Assembly: GCA_023663285.1 (NCBI GenBank)
Contig: JAMPHT010000018.1
Span: 1-47,922, forward strand
Direction of reading: 5' to 3'
Length of the DNA: 47,922 nt
Source of the DNA: Bacillota bacterium
Lineage (GTDB): Bacteria; Bacillota; Clostridia; Lachnospirales; Lachnospiraceae
This document shows positions 1 to 7,328 of this stretch, piece by piece. The notes beneath the pieces are model-generated. The model was given only the letters and a program-made list of their open reading frames with translations. It was not told the origin of the DNA and searched no databases. Both the position numbers and the translations under genes were made by a program. Each line of letters opens with the position of its first letter. Position 1 is the stretch's first letter.

Positions 1-797
1 CGCCCGGCTACGGCGACAGAAGAAAGGATATGCTGCAGGATATCGCGATCCTCACCGGCGGCACCGTGATCAGCTCCGATCTGGGCTATGAACTGAAGGA
101 TACCACCATGGATATGCTGGGACACGCTAAGAGCGTGAAGGTCCAGAAGGAGAACACCGTCATTGTTGACGGCGAGGGAGAAAAGAGCGAGATCCAGGCG
201 AGGATCGCTCAGATCAAGAAGCAGATCGAGGAGACCACCTCTGATTTCGACAGGGAGAAGCTGCAGGAGAGGCTGGCAAAGCTGGCAGGCGGCGTTGCTG
301 TTATCCGTGTAGGTGCAGCTACCGAGACCGAGATGAAGGAGGCAAAGCTCCGCATGGAGGATGCGCTGGCAGCTACCAGAGCGGCTGTGGAGGAAGGCAT
401 CATCTGCGGCGGCGGCGCTGCTTATATCCACGCTTCCAAGAAGGTCGAGAAGCTGGCTGAAAGCCTTGACGGCGACGAAAAGACCGGCGCTCAGCTGGTG
501 CTGAAGGCACTGGAGGCTCCGCTGTTCCACATCGCAGCAAACGCAGGTCTGGAGGGCAGCGTTATCATCAATAAGGTAAAAGAGTCCGAAGAGGGCATGG
601 GCTTTGACGTTCTGAAGGAAGAGTATGTGGATATGGTGAAGGCAGGCATCCTGGATCCCGCTAAGGTGACCAGAAGCGCTCTGCAGAATGCCACCAGCGT
701 GGCAAGCACCCTGCTGACCACGGAGAGCGTTGTGGCAAATATCAAAGAAGAAACTCCTGCAATGCCTGCAGGAGGCGGCATGGGCGGAATGATGTAA
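1..797 (+). CDS. groEL: Chaperonin GroEL (60 kDa), 3' part
   Basis: This is the C-terminal half of the ATP-dependent cytosolic folding chaperonin; the 5' end lies outside the window. Reading begins at base 3 with [20 protein letters not shown], a classic GroEL apical-domain stretch, and about 264 residues are visible. The rest of the apical domain, the intermediate domain and the C-terminal equatorial domain follow. The equatorial signature [18 protein letters not shown] is present, and the protein ends in the family's Gly/Met tail (GGGMGGMM). groES would be expected upstream. A hairpin just downstream probably ends the transcript. Identification is secure. Confidence 0.98.
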   Translation, partial: PGYGDRRKDMLQDIAILTGGTVISSDLGYELKDTTMDMLGHAKSVKVQKENTVIVDGEGEKSEIQARIAQIKKQIEETTSDFDREKLQERLAKLAGGVAVIRVGAATETEMKEAKLRMEDALAATRAAVEEGIICGGGAAYIHASKKVEKLAESLDGDEKTGAQLVLKALEAPLFHIAANAGLEGSVIINKVKESEEGMGFDVLKEEYVDMVKAGILDPAKVTRSALQNATSVASTLLTTESVVANIKEETPAMPAGGGMGGMM

Positions 798-821
798 GCC
801 GCCGTATACAGGGAATGGACA

Positions 822-878
822 AGGGGCTGTGAGGAATGAGGCGGATGACCTGATTCCCCGCAGCCCCTGTTACTTTTC
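822..878 (+). terminator. Probable groEL terminator hairpin
   Basis: About 25 bases after the groEL stop, GGGGCTGTGAGGAAT can pair with ATTCCCCGCAGCCCC across a 15-base loop. A short T-containing stretch (TGTTACTTTTC) follows. The stem is long, but the U-tract is poor, so termination may be leaky. Confidence 0.6.
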
Positions 879-903
879 AGGGGACAGCTTTGCAAGCGTC
901 ACG

Positions 904-1040
904 GCGGCAGAGGACAGTCATTCTCATGCAGACACACTTTCGCTTGAAGGCGCGACGTAACGGTGCGTAAGCAGGCAAAATACGCCTGCTAAGCACCGAC
1001 GTCTTGCACAGTCTGCATGAGAACGACTGTCATCTACCGC
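904..1040. repeat. Very long imperfect palindrome (about 137 bp)
   Basis: The 30-base arm at 904-933 matches the reverse complement of 1011-1040 at 27 of 30 positions. A second, inner inverted repeat (954-976 against 984-1003, starting GACGT and ending at GCAGGC) lies nested inside, with a short A-rich apex. As RNA this would fold into one long rod with internal bulges. No open reading frame explains it. It could be a palindromic repeat element, a MITE-like remnant or a structured RNA; the sequence alone does not decide. Confidence 0.75.
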
Positions 1041-1120
1041 CTGTAACAAGCATAGACTGATCTGTTACTCTGTAACAAGCGAAGGCTGAACTGTTACCCC
1101 ATGACAAGCATGGCAAAACC
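1041..1120. repeat. 29-bp tandem repeat, two copies plus a degenerate third
   Basis: Units at 1041-1069 and 1070-1098 both start CTGTAACAAGC and end CTGTTAC. Each therefore carries an inverted GTAACA/TGTTAC pair. A partial degenerate copy starting CCATGACAAGC follows at 1099. The array stops three bases before a consensus -35 box, so it is well placed to be a set of regulator sites. There are no spacers, so it is not a CRISPR array. Confidence 0.65.
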
Positions 1121-1122
1121 TC

Positions 1123-1151
1123 TTGACATAGTATTAAAAACCATGTAATAT
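1123..1151 (+). promoter_or_regulatory. Sigma-A type promoter for the GT8/acyltransferase operon
   Basis: TTGACA at 1123-1128 and TAATAT at 1146-1151 are separated by exactly 17 bases. The first gene starts about 95 bases downstream. A second TATAAT-like hexamer lies at 1199-1204 but lacks a convincing -35 box. Confidence 0.75.
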
Positions 1152-1244
1152 GGTGCAAACAGAATAAATAATCTGTTTTTTTCGCCCCGAAAATATGCTA
1201 TAATCTTTCTGATATTGGCTGCAGAGGGACAGAAAGGAAGCTGG

Positions 1245-1418
1245 ATGAAACGGTTTGAATACATTGTGGCGGACATAGACGGCGATTACGCCCACCTGAA
1301 GCGGACGGACATAGAATCGGACGAACTGAAGCTGGTGGCGCGGGCGCTCCTGCCTCCGGAGACCACGGAGGGAACAAGGCTTCTCTATGAGTGGATGTCT
1401 TACAGTATTATGGAGTAA
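1245..1418 (+). CDS. Small acidic protein, possibly DUF3006-like
   Basis: Protein of 57 residues beginning MKRFEYIVADIDGDYAHLKR. The start was chosen because AAAGGAAG lies just upstream of ATG 1245; a longer TTG-initiated reading is less likely. The pattern of a short beta strand, an acidic DIDGDYA turn and a later LLPPETTEGT segment resembles small bacterial DUF3006-type proteins, but this is a weak resemblance. It is the first gene after the 1123 promoter and nearly touches the first glycosyltransferase, so it is probably cotranscribed. Function is unknown. Confidence 0.55.
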   Translation: MKRFEYIVADIDGDYAHLKRTDIESDELKLVARALLPPETTEGTRLLYEWMSYSIME

Positions 1419-1426
1419 CGGGTGTT

Positions 1427-2251
1427 ATGATAAATATTTTGTTGTGCGGTAATAAAAAGGTCTTTGACGGGGCATTGACCCAGTTGATCTCCATGACGAA
1501 CCGGACCCGTGAGGCTGTACGTGTGTTTGTCATGACCATGGAGCTGACCAGGGTGCGTCAGGATTTTACGGCGATCACAGACGGACAGATCGCATTTCTG
1601 AACAGTGTGGTCCGGAAAAAGAATCCGGAAAACCGTGTGGAAAAGCTGGATGTGACGGACCTGTATGAACAGGAGTTTCATGAGTGTGTCAATGAGACGG
1701 CGTACTGCACGCCCTATACGCTGCTGCGCCTTCTGGCGGATCTGATCCCGGCGATCCCGGATAAGCTGTTGTATCTGGACATTGACATTATGATTGCAAA
1801 CGATATCAGGCAGCTGTGGGATATTGACGTGACGGAGTATGAGTATGCCGCAGTGAAGGAAAAATACGGCTGCTGGCTGATCCGGCCCGATTATTTCAAT
1901 GCGGGGATGCTGCTCTTAAATATGGCAAAGATAAGGGAGACCGGTCTGCTGGTGAAGGCAAGAGAACTGATTCGGACAAAGAAGCTTCTGTTTGCGGACC
2001 AGTCCGCCATCTTCAAGTCGACCACCAGAAAGAAGCTGCTTCCCAGGATCTACAACGAGCAGTCCAAATTTAACAAAAAGGACACGGTGGTGTGCCATTT
2101 CTGCAAGAGGCTGATGTTCCGGCCGTACCCTCATACGGAGAATTACAAACAGTGGCAGGTGGAGGAGATCCACAAATACCTGCACTGTCATGCCTTTGAT
2201 GCGGATCTGGAGGAATATCTGGCCCTGAAAGCGGAGTTTGAAAATAAATAG
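1427..2251 (+). CDS. Glycosyltransferase family 8 protein (first copy)
   Basis: Protein of 274 residues with the GT-A fold signatures of retaining family 8 glycosyltransferases, which move a hexose from a nucleotide sugar using Mn2+. The DxD metal motif is D118-I-D120 in YLDIDIMI, and the acceptor/nucleotide loop is YFNAGMLLLNM. The C-terminal HxxG...KPW region is replaced by VCHFCKRLMFRPYPH. No signal peptide or membrane segment is seen, so it is cytoplasmic or membrane-peripheral. ATG 1427 follows GGAG by 11 bases; an upstream ATG at 1391 would add 12 residues that fit the family poorly. Sugar and acceptor cannot be told. Confidence 0.9.
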   Translation: MINILLCGNKKVFDGALTQLISMTNRTREAVRVFVMTMELTRVRQDFTAITDGQIAFLNSVVRKKNPENRVEKLDVTDLYEQEFHECVNETAYCTPYTLLRLLADLIPAIPDKLLYLDIDIMIANDIRQLWDIDVTEYEYAAVKEKYGCWLIRPDYFNAGMLLLNMAKIRETGLLVKARELIRTKKLLFADQSAIFKSTTRKKLLPRIYNEQSKFNKKDTVVCHFCKRLMFRPYPHTENYKQWQVEEIHKYLHCHAFDADLEEYLALKAEFENK

Positions 2252-2264
2252 ATGGAGGCTGAAA

Positions 2265-3185
2265 ATGAAGATCCCTGTTTTTTTTGCAGTTGACGACGGA
2301 TACTGCCCTTTCCTTGCGGTGGCGGTCCAGTCCCTGATAGATAATTCCTCCCCGGAGAATACCTACCTGATAAAGGTACTGAATACGGATATCAGCGAGG
2401 AAAACAAGAAAAAGATCGCAAAATATGAGCGTGAGAACGTAGATATCGAGTTTGTGGATCTGAATTATTATATTCAGAAGGTAAAGGATAAGCTCTACAC
2501 CAGAGACTATTATTCCAAGACCACCTATTTCAGACTGTTCCTGCCTAACCTGTATCCCCAGTATGACAAGGTGCTGTACCTTGACAGTGATATTGTGATT
2601 TTGGACGATATTGCGAATCTGTACAATATTGATATGGGTGACAATCTGGTGGCGGCGGCGCCGGACGACGTGATCCAGTTCAACGAGGTGTTCCAGACCT
2701 ATGCGGAAAAGGTGGTGGGAGTGGCAAGCTACAAAAACTACTTCAACGCAGGCGTCCTGCTGATGAATCTGGATCAGATGCGGAAGTTCAAATTCCAGGA
2801 GAAATTCATCTATTCCCTTGACCGGATCACCTTTCTGGTGGCCCAGGATCAGGATTATCTGAACAGGCTGTGCAAGGGGCGGGTGAAGCTGATCGACAGG
2901 GTGTGGGACAGGATGCCCATGGAGGACCCTAAGATCAAGACGGAAAACGTCAAGCTGATACACTATAATCTGGCATTTAAGCCCTGGCACTTTGAGGACA
3001 TTCTGTATAAGGAATTCTTCTGGATGTACGCTCAGGAGACGGAATATTTTGACGAGATCCAGCGTATCAAAGAGAGCTATACGGAGGAAGAACGTCTCAG
3101 GGACGCAAAGACCCATGAGAAGCTGATCAGGCTTGCAAGGCGGGAGTCCGACTGCGTGGGCGACGACAGGAAATACAGGAAATGA
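2265..3185 (+). CDS. Glycosyltransferase family 8 protein (second copy)
   Basis: Protein of 306 residues and a textbook GT8 enzyme: N-terminal nucleotide-binding start IPVFFAVDDGYCPFLAVAVQS, metal motif D107-S-D109 in YLDSDIVILDDI, YFNAGVLLMNLDQM, and the terminal LIHYNLAFKPWHF motif. It resembles LPS and lipoteichoic-type hexosyltransferases. Start ATG 2265 has GGAGG upstream. It lies 13 bases after the first GT8 gene and its stop overlaps the next gene's start as ATGA, pointing to translational coupling. It is more canonical than its neighbour, so the two probably add different residues. Confidence 0.93.
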   Translation: MKIPVFFAVDDGYCPFLAVAVQSLIDNSSPENTYLIKVLNTDISEENKKKIAKYERENVDIEFVDLNYYIQKVKDKLYTRDYYSKTTYFRLFLPNLYPQYDKVLYLDSDIVILDDIANLYNIDMGDNLVAAAPDDVIQFNEVFQTYAEKVVGVASYKNYFNAGVLLMNLDQMRKFKFQEKFIYSLDRITFLVAQDQDYLNRLCKGRVKLIDRVWDRMPMEDPKIKTENVKLIHYNLAFKPWHFEDILYKEFFWMYAQETEYFDEIQRIKESYTEEERLRDAKTHEKLIRLARRESDCVGDDRKYRK

Positions 3186-4147
3186 CCCTGCAGAAATCAA
3201 GCGGAAAGATGAGGGAGAACAGCGTGAGAAGAAAAGTGGCTGTCGCAGAAAATAAAGAGAAAGCGGATGTAACGGGAACGCCTGAAAAGGCCATGCCGGA
3301 AAGGGCTGTACCGGAGAAGGCACCGGACAGACTGGCGGTGCTCGAAAGGATCGAGCAGCTGGAGCGGGAAGGGAAATTCGATGTGGACGCGGAGGAGGAC
3401 CCGCCCACTCTGCCTCTGGAGCCGGATCAGATAGATTATCTGCGGGTGAAGCCCTTAAGCAAGGCAAAGGTAAAGCTTTCCTACGCCCTTGCGGGAAAAT
3501 TCCTGGATGGGCTGCTGAAGGATGGAAAGCTGATTTTAAAAGACATTAAGGGAATGGAATACTTCAACGGGCTGACGTCAGGCACTATCATCACCTGCAA
3601 TCATTTCAATCCCTTTGACTGTTTCACAGTGGAGCATCTGTTCCGTATATCGGAGCATCAGGGCAAACGGCAGCTTTTTAAGGTGATCAGGGAAGGCAAC
3701 TATACGAACTTTCCGGGATTTTACGGATTTTTGTTCCGCAATTGCAACACCCTGCCGTTGAGCCAGAATAAAAAGACCATGTACAATTTTTTGCGGGCGG
3801 TGGATCAGATCCTGCAGAGGGGGGATTTTATCCTCATCTATCCGGAGCAGAGCCTGTGGTGGAATTACCGAAAGCCCAAGCCGCTAAAGAACGGAGCCTT
3901 CAAGTTTGCCGTGAAAAACAATGTCCCGGTGCTGCCGATATTCATTACCATGGAGGACAGCGACGTATACGGGCCGGACGGGTTCCCCATTCAGGAGTAC
4001 ACCGTATTCATTGAAAAGCCCATTTATCCCCAGAGCGGGCTGACGGAGCGGGAACAGGTCAGCGCCATGCGTCAGGAAAATTACAGGGTTTGGAGCAGGA
4101 TTTATGAAGAATTCTACGGAAAACCGGTGGAATACACAACCGAGTAA
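3182..4147 (+). CDS. PlsC-family acyltransferase (first copy)
   Basis: Protein of 321 residues related to 1-acyl-sn-glycerol-3-phosphate acyltransferases. The catalytic HX4D motif is H141-FNPF-D146 after TIITCN, and the third block reads IYPEQSLWW (from residue 219), where E222 fits the usual EG[TS] position. The first 80 residues are a charged Lys/Glu/Pro-rich extension outside the catalytic domain, unusual for plain PlsC. ATG 3182 overlaps the upstream stop; ATG 3209 is an alternative. Being fused in an operon with GT8 enzymes suggests acylation of a glycan or glycolipid rather than housekeeping phosphatidate synthesis; this is an inference. Confidence 0.85.
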   Translation: MTLQKSSGKMRENSVRRKVAVAENKEKADVTGTPEKAMPERAVPEKAPDRLAVLERIEQLEREGKFDVDAEEDPPTLPLEPDQIDYLRVKPLSKAKVKLSYALAGKFLDGLLKDGKLILKDIKGMEYFNGLTSGTIITCNHFNPFDCFTVEHLFRISEHQGKRQLFKVIREGNYTNFPGFYGFLFRNCNTLPLSQNKKTMYNFLRAVDQILQRGDFILIYPEQSLWWNYRKPKPLKNGAFKFAVKNNVPVLPIFITMEDSDVYGPDGFPIQEYTVFIEKPIYPQSGLTEREQVSAMRQENYRVWSRIYEEFYGKPVEYTTE

Positions 4148-4946
4148 GGTTATTTATTACAGGGATGAACTGAATGAGGAATTCTCCGAGGCTCAGATAG
4201 TTCCCAGGGTGATCGATAAGGATTTCCGGTATTTTCACGGAAAGCTGTGGAACCTTTGTTCCCTGGCGGTGCAGAATGTGCTGAGTATGCCCATTAAATT
4301 CCTGTATCAAAAGTTAAAATTTCATTTAAGATATGTGGGAAAAGAAAAGCTGAAGGAATGTAATAACAGGGGATATTTTATATATGGCAACCACACCCAG
4401 CCTTTTGCGGATACTTTTATTCCCAGTGTGGCAAACTACCCCCACCGCAACTTTTTTATTGTGAATCCGGAGAATGTGTCCATGCCGGGGCTGCAGGTGC
4501 TGGTGGAGATGCTGGGGGCGATCCCCATCCCCTGCGATATGGGCGGCATGAAAAATTTCGTGAAGGCAGTGGAGGATAAGATTCGGCGGAATTACTCCGT
4601 CACCATTTACCCGGAGGCCCATATCTGGCCTTATTACACGGGGATTCGACCCTTTAAGGCGGTTTCCTTCCAGTATCCCGTAAAGCTGGACTGTCCTGTT
4701 TACGCCCTGACAAATACCTACCATCGGCGGCGGAACAGGCCGGGGAAGGTGAATATCGTCACCTACATTGACGGCCCCTTTTATCCGGACAATACCTTAA
4801 AGCCCAAGGAGCGGCAACAGGAGCTGCGGGACAGGGTATATCAATGTATGGTGGAGCGCAGCAAAGAAAGCGACTGTGAGATCATTGCATATAGAAAAGC
4901 GGAAGAAAGCGGACAGAAAGAAGCAGCCGGAAGCAATCAGATGTGA
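4104..4946 (+). CDS. PlsC-like acyltransferase (second copy)
   Basis: Protein of 280 residues overlapping the previous gene by 44 bases; ATG 4104 follows GGAG by 8 bases. It has the PlsC layout: a GNHTQPFAD block and an IYPEAHIWPYY block followed by a basic, Arg-rich segment. The histidine H97 is separated from the nearest Asp (D103) by five residues, not four, and A102 occupies the usual Asp position, so it is a variant of the HX4D motif. The next stretch ends the operon. Its acceptor may differ from the first copy's. Confidence 0.8.
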   Translation: MKNSTENRWNTQPSKVIYYRDELNEEFSEAQIVPRVIDKDFRYFHGKLWNLCSLAVQNVLSMPIKFLYQKLKFHLRYVGKEKLKECNNRGYFIYGNHTQPFADTFIPSVANYPHRNFFIVNPENVSMPGLQVLVEMLGAIPIPCDMGGMKNFVKAVEDKIRRNYSVTIYPEAHIWPYYTGIRPFKAVSFQYPVKLDCPVYALTNTYHRRRNRPGKVNIVTYIDGPFYPDNTLKPKERQQELRDRVYQCMVERSKESDCEIIAYRKAEESGQKEAAGSNQM

Positions 4947-4954
4947 AGTGTGAA

Positions 4955-5077
4955 CGGAATGAAGATTTTCTAAGGCGGCAAAGGACGCCGCCTAAGAAAA
5001 TCTAAATCATTCCGAGAAGAATCCGCAAGCGGATTCTTCCAACAGTTCATTAATTGTTTGTGCCGCCGGAGGCGGCA
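4955..5077. repeat. Cluster of three palindromes
   Basis: Three adjacent inverted repeats fill the gap after the acyltransferase. Hairpin 1 (4955-5014) has a 16-bp core, GATTTTCTAAGGCGGC against its near-perfect complement, with one mismatch and a 7-base loop. Hairpin 2 (5016-5039) is a perfect GAAGAATCCGC stem with an AA loop. Hairpin 3 (5061-5077) is TGCCGCC-GGA-GGCGGCA. None has a clear T-tract on the plus strand. They could terminate, stabilise or process RNA between the operon and the PepSY gene. Confidence 0.75.
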
Positions 5078-5111
5078 TGATTGGAAGTGTGAGGAAGGAG
5101 AGCGGATCAAA

Positions 5112-5993
5112 ATGAAGCAGAGTAAAAAAATAATAGGTGTATTATCAGTTCTCTGTGTAGCGCTGGTCATCACGGTGGCAGTGCTGTTGGTCAAAGTGCT
5201 TACGCCTCAGGCATCCGGACCCAGGGAACAGCAGCAGACTGTTGACGGACAGGTTCAGGCTCCGGGAACGCAGACGCCCGGCGAGGGCGGGGCGGATCCA
5301 ATCTATGATTTTTCAGATCCGAACCGGGGTCAGGGAAATCAGAATCAGGAAGCCCAGGAACAGAGAAATCAGGATCAGAAAGCCCAGGGCCAGGGGAATC
5401 AGGATCAGAAAGCCCAGGAACAGGGGAATCAGGATCAGGGAAATCAGGATATCGGCAGGGAGGCGGCCCAAACAGCTGCGCTGGCTCACGCCGGTCTGTC
5501 CGAGGCGGAAGTCACCGGCATGGAAGTGGAGCAGGACTGGGATGACGGCCGTCTGGAGTATGAAATCGAGTTTTGGCGTGGAAACACGGAGTATGACTAT
5601 ACCATTGACGGCTTGACCGGTGCGGTCCTGAAATATGAGCAGGAGCAGCACAGCGGTATTCAGGCCCCTGTGGCCCAGGCGCCCGATGGGGAGATACAGG
5701 TCCCGGCGGCCCAGATACCCGGCGGGGATGCGCAGAATTCCTCCTCTGCTCCGGCGGGGCAGGATCGGGATCAGGGGTCCCAGGATATTGGCCACGAGAC
5801 GGCTAAGTCGGCGGCGCTGACCCATGCAGGATTATCCGAGACACAGGTCACCGGCATGAAGGTGGAGCAGGACTGGGAGAATGGCCGACTTGAATACGAG
5901 GTCGAGTTCAAGTCCGGCGGCATGGAGTATGATTATACTATTGACGGAGCTACCGGAGCTGTGCTGAGCTTTGAGAAGGATGTTGATGATTGA
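5112..5993 (+). CDS. Membrane-anchored or secreted protein with two PepSY domains
   Basis: Protein of 293 residues. A basic start and one hydrophobic segment (about residues 7-29) indicate an N-terminal anchor or signal peptide. A low-complexity Gln/Asn/Asp linker follows, built of repeated NQDQKAQ units (residues 75-113). Two homologous PepSY domains then lie at about 114-176 and 226-293. Both contain the AALxHAGLSExxVTGM start and the EYDYTIDGxTGAVL end. PepSY domains often restrain proteases or metalloenzymes outside the membrane. ATG 5112 was chosen over an upstream start because AAGGAG precedes it. The linker DNA is repetitive and may vary in length between strains. Confidence 0.88.
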   Translation: MKQSKKIIGVLSVLCVALVITVAVLLVKVLTPQASGPREQQQTVDGQVQAPGTQTPGEGGADPIYDFSDPNRGQGNQNQEAQEQRNQDQKAQGQGNQDQKAQEQGNQDQGNQDIGREAAQTAALAHAGLSEAEVTGMEVEQDWDDGRLEYEIEFWRGNTEYDYTIDGLTGAVLKYEQEQHSGIQAPVAQAPDGEIQVPAAQIPGGDAQNSSSAPAGQDRDQGSQDIGHETAKSAALTHAGLSETQVTGMKVEQDWENGRLEYEVEFKSGGMEYDYTIDGATGAVLSFEKDVDD

Positions 5994-6057
5994 GGAATCT
6001 ATCCCAAACCGTCCTGTCTGTACTCCGGTGGCTGCAAGTGAAATAACAGATGAAGAA

Positions 6058-6099
6058 GGCCATCCTACCGATTTTTCAGTAGAATGGTCTTTCATTTTT
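6058..6099 (+). terminator. Terminator of the PepSY gene
   Basis: GGCCATCCTACCG (6058-6070) pairs with CAGTAGAATGGTC (6077-6089) with three G-U wobbles. The loop is ATTTTT and TTTCATTTTT follows. The orientation fits the plus-strand gene. It sits beside the stop of the minus-strand gene that follows. Confidence 0.7.
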
Positions 6100-7096
6100 A
6101 AGCTGAGGCTACGCCCAGAACCTCTGTCTCAAAAATTTCCTGCGCCTCTGCATTGGAAATATCTAAGCCGCATTCAATAATAGCAACGACGTTTTCTGTA
6201 TTTTTGCCTTTCTGGTACACTTTTCTTGCGGTATCAATAATCTTATTTCTTTCAACCTGGTCAAAAAAGTCACCCATTTTAATCACTTCTCCTTCCTGCT
6301 CTTTTTTAACTATTTGGTTTCTGATATTCAGGTAATGCTCATCTTTTGTATATGCGTAAAGCATATCCAGCGCATCCACGGGATATTTTAAGCGTTGAAA
6401 ATCATGGCTTTTGTCAATTGCGCCCTCTGCAAGCACCGTTACCACGTCCCTAAAATCAGTTGTGAACCTGTTCCTGGTGGTTTCATCCAGATACAGAACA
6501 TCAAATATTTTCACCTGATAATCCTGCATAAGAGCCGTGATTTCTGTGATGTCAAAGCCCTTTTCCGAATGGCTTGTCGGTACAAGCTCTTTCAAGGACT
6601 TTGCTTTGCTCCATTTTGTTTTTGAAAAATTCAGGATGATTGTAACTACCGGCACCAGCTTGAAATCCCCAAGCTTTTCGATATCTGCCTGTACCTGTGC
6701 GGTAATATCATCATTGTGTAATTCCTGTGCAGTCTTTAACAGTCGATAAAGGTCTCTTTTTTTACTATTATACTCGTCGAGCTGGCGCTTATACACGGTA
6801 TAGTCATATCCCATTACCCGGACTGGCATGGTCGGGTCGATCGTCGTCTGATTGCCGATTCCAAATTCAGCTATCGCAAAATAGTTTGTCCCATCGCCTT
6901 CGCCATATTCTTTTAACAGGTCACGTTCCATGGAACGGAGATTCCCGTCATAATCCTCATATGCTGATTCAGGTATCACGTCCTTTAACTTGTTTTCATC
7001 AATATAATGCTTTCCAAACAACAAGCTATTGATAATATCCGAAAATACATCGTTGTGGTAAAGCATTACCTTTGATGATATATCCTGCGTTGCCAA
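6098..7096 (-). CDS. Rpn / PD-(D/E)XK nuclease-transposase family protein
   Basis: Protein of 332 residues starting at TTG 7096, with GGAGG nine bases upstream. It matches the Rpn-like putative transposase family common in Lachnospiraceae: an N-terminal NDVFSDIINSLLF block, ERDLLKEY, then NQTTIDPTMPVRVMGYDYTV, and a C-terminal EGEVIKMGDFFDQVERN-like segment. Family members normally read ENQ at the nuclease core; here the codon is GGC, giving G81-N82-Q83, so metal binding may be lost. The gene is a single ORF with no flanking inverted repeats or target duplication, and is divergent from the repeat-rich surface protein. Confidence 0.75.
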   Translation of the reverse strand: MATQDISSKVMLYHNDVFSDIINSLLFGKHYIDENKLKDVIPESAYEDYDGNLRSMERDLLKEYGEGDGTNYFAIAEFGIGNQTTIDPTMPVRVMGYDYTVYKRQLDEYNSKKRDLYRLLKTAQELHNDDITAQVQADIEKLGDFKLVPVVTIILNFSKTKWSKAKSLKELVPTSHSEKGFDITEITALMQDYQVKIFDVLYLDETTRNRFTTDFRDVVTVLAEGAIDKSHDFQRLKYPVDALDMLYAYTKDEHYLNIRNQIVKKEQEGEVIKMGDFFDQVERNKIIDTARKVYQKGKNTENVVAIIECGLDISNAEAQEIFETEVLGVASA

Positions 7097-7126
7097 GCGC
7101 CGCCACCTCCAACTGCCTTTAAAAAT

Positions 7127-7155
7127 ATTATATATAGAATGCCCTGTTTTTTCAA
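7127..7155 (-). promoter_or_regulatory. Promoter of the Rpn-family gene
   Basis: On the minus strand TTGAAA (7155-7150) and TATAAT (7132-7127) are 17 bases apart. They lie about 30 bases upstream of the TTG start, which supports that start. Confidence 0.65.
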
Positions 7156-7223
7156 TGAAAATTTATAGCGGCCGTCCTGTTTAGCCGCGGTCAGCGTTTG
7201 ACAAAAAATATTTCATAAATTGC

Positions 7224-7252
7224 TTGACATGGGACATATGATGTAATAAAAT
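7224..7252 (+). promoter_or_regulatory. Promoter of the CxxC-repeat surface protein
   Basis: TTGACA (7224-7229) and TAAAAT (7247-7252) are separated by 17 bases. The gene starts 77 bases downstream behind an AAAGGAGG ribosome binding site. Confidence 0.65.
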
Positions 7253-7328
7253 TACAAAGAAAAAGATATTAAATGTCTTATTTGAGCAAAAATAGGATAT
7301 TATATATCTCGTAAAAGGAGGAAGAAAA

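Noticed and set aside
1041-1120. CRISPR array
   Set aside because: The 29-bp units are contiguous, with no spacers, and no cas genes are in the window.
2070-3467. Long minus-strand open frame of 465 codons opposite the GT8 genes
   Set aside because: It is antisense to two clear glycosyltransferase and acyltransferase genes, is Pro/Arg/His/Leu-rich and has no recognisable motif or ribosome binding site.
6098-7096. Active insertion sequence around the Rpn-family gene
   Set aside because: No terminal inverted repeats or target-site duplication could be seen on either side, and the nuclease core looks altered.
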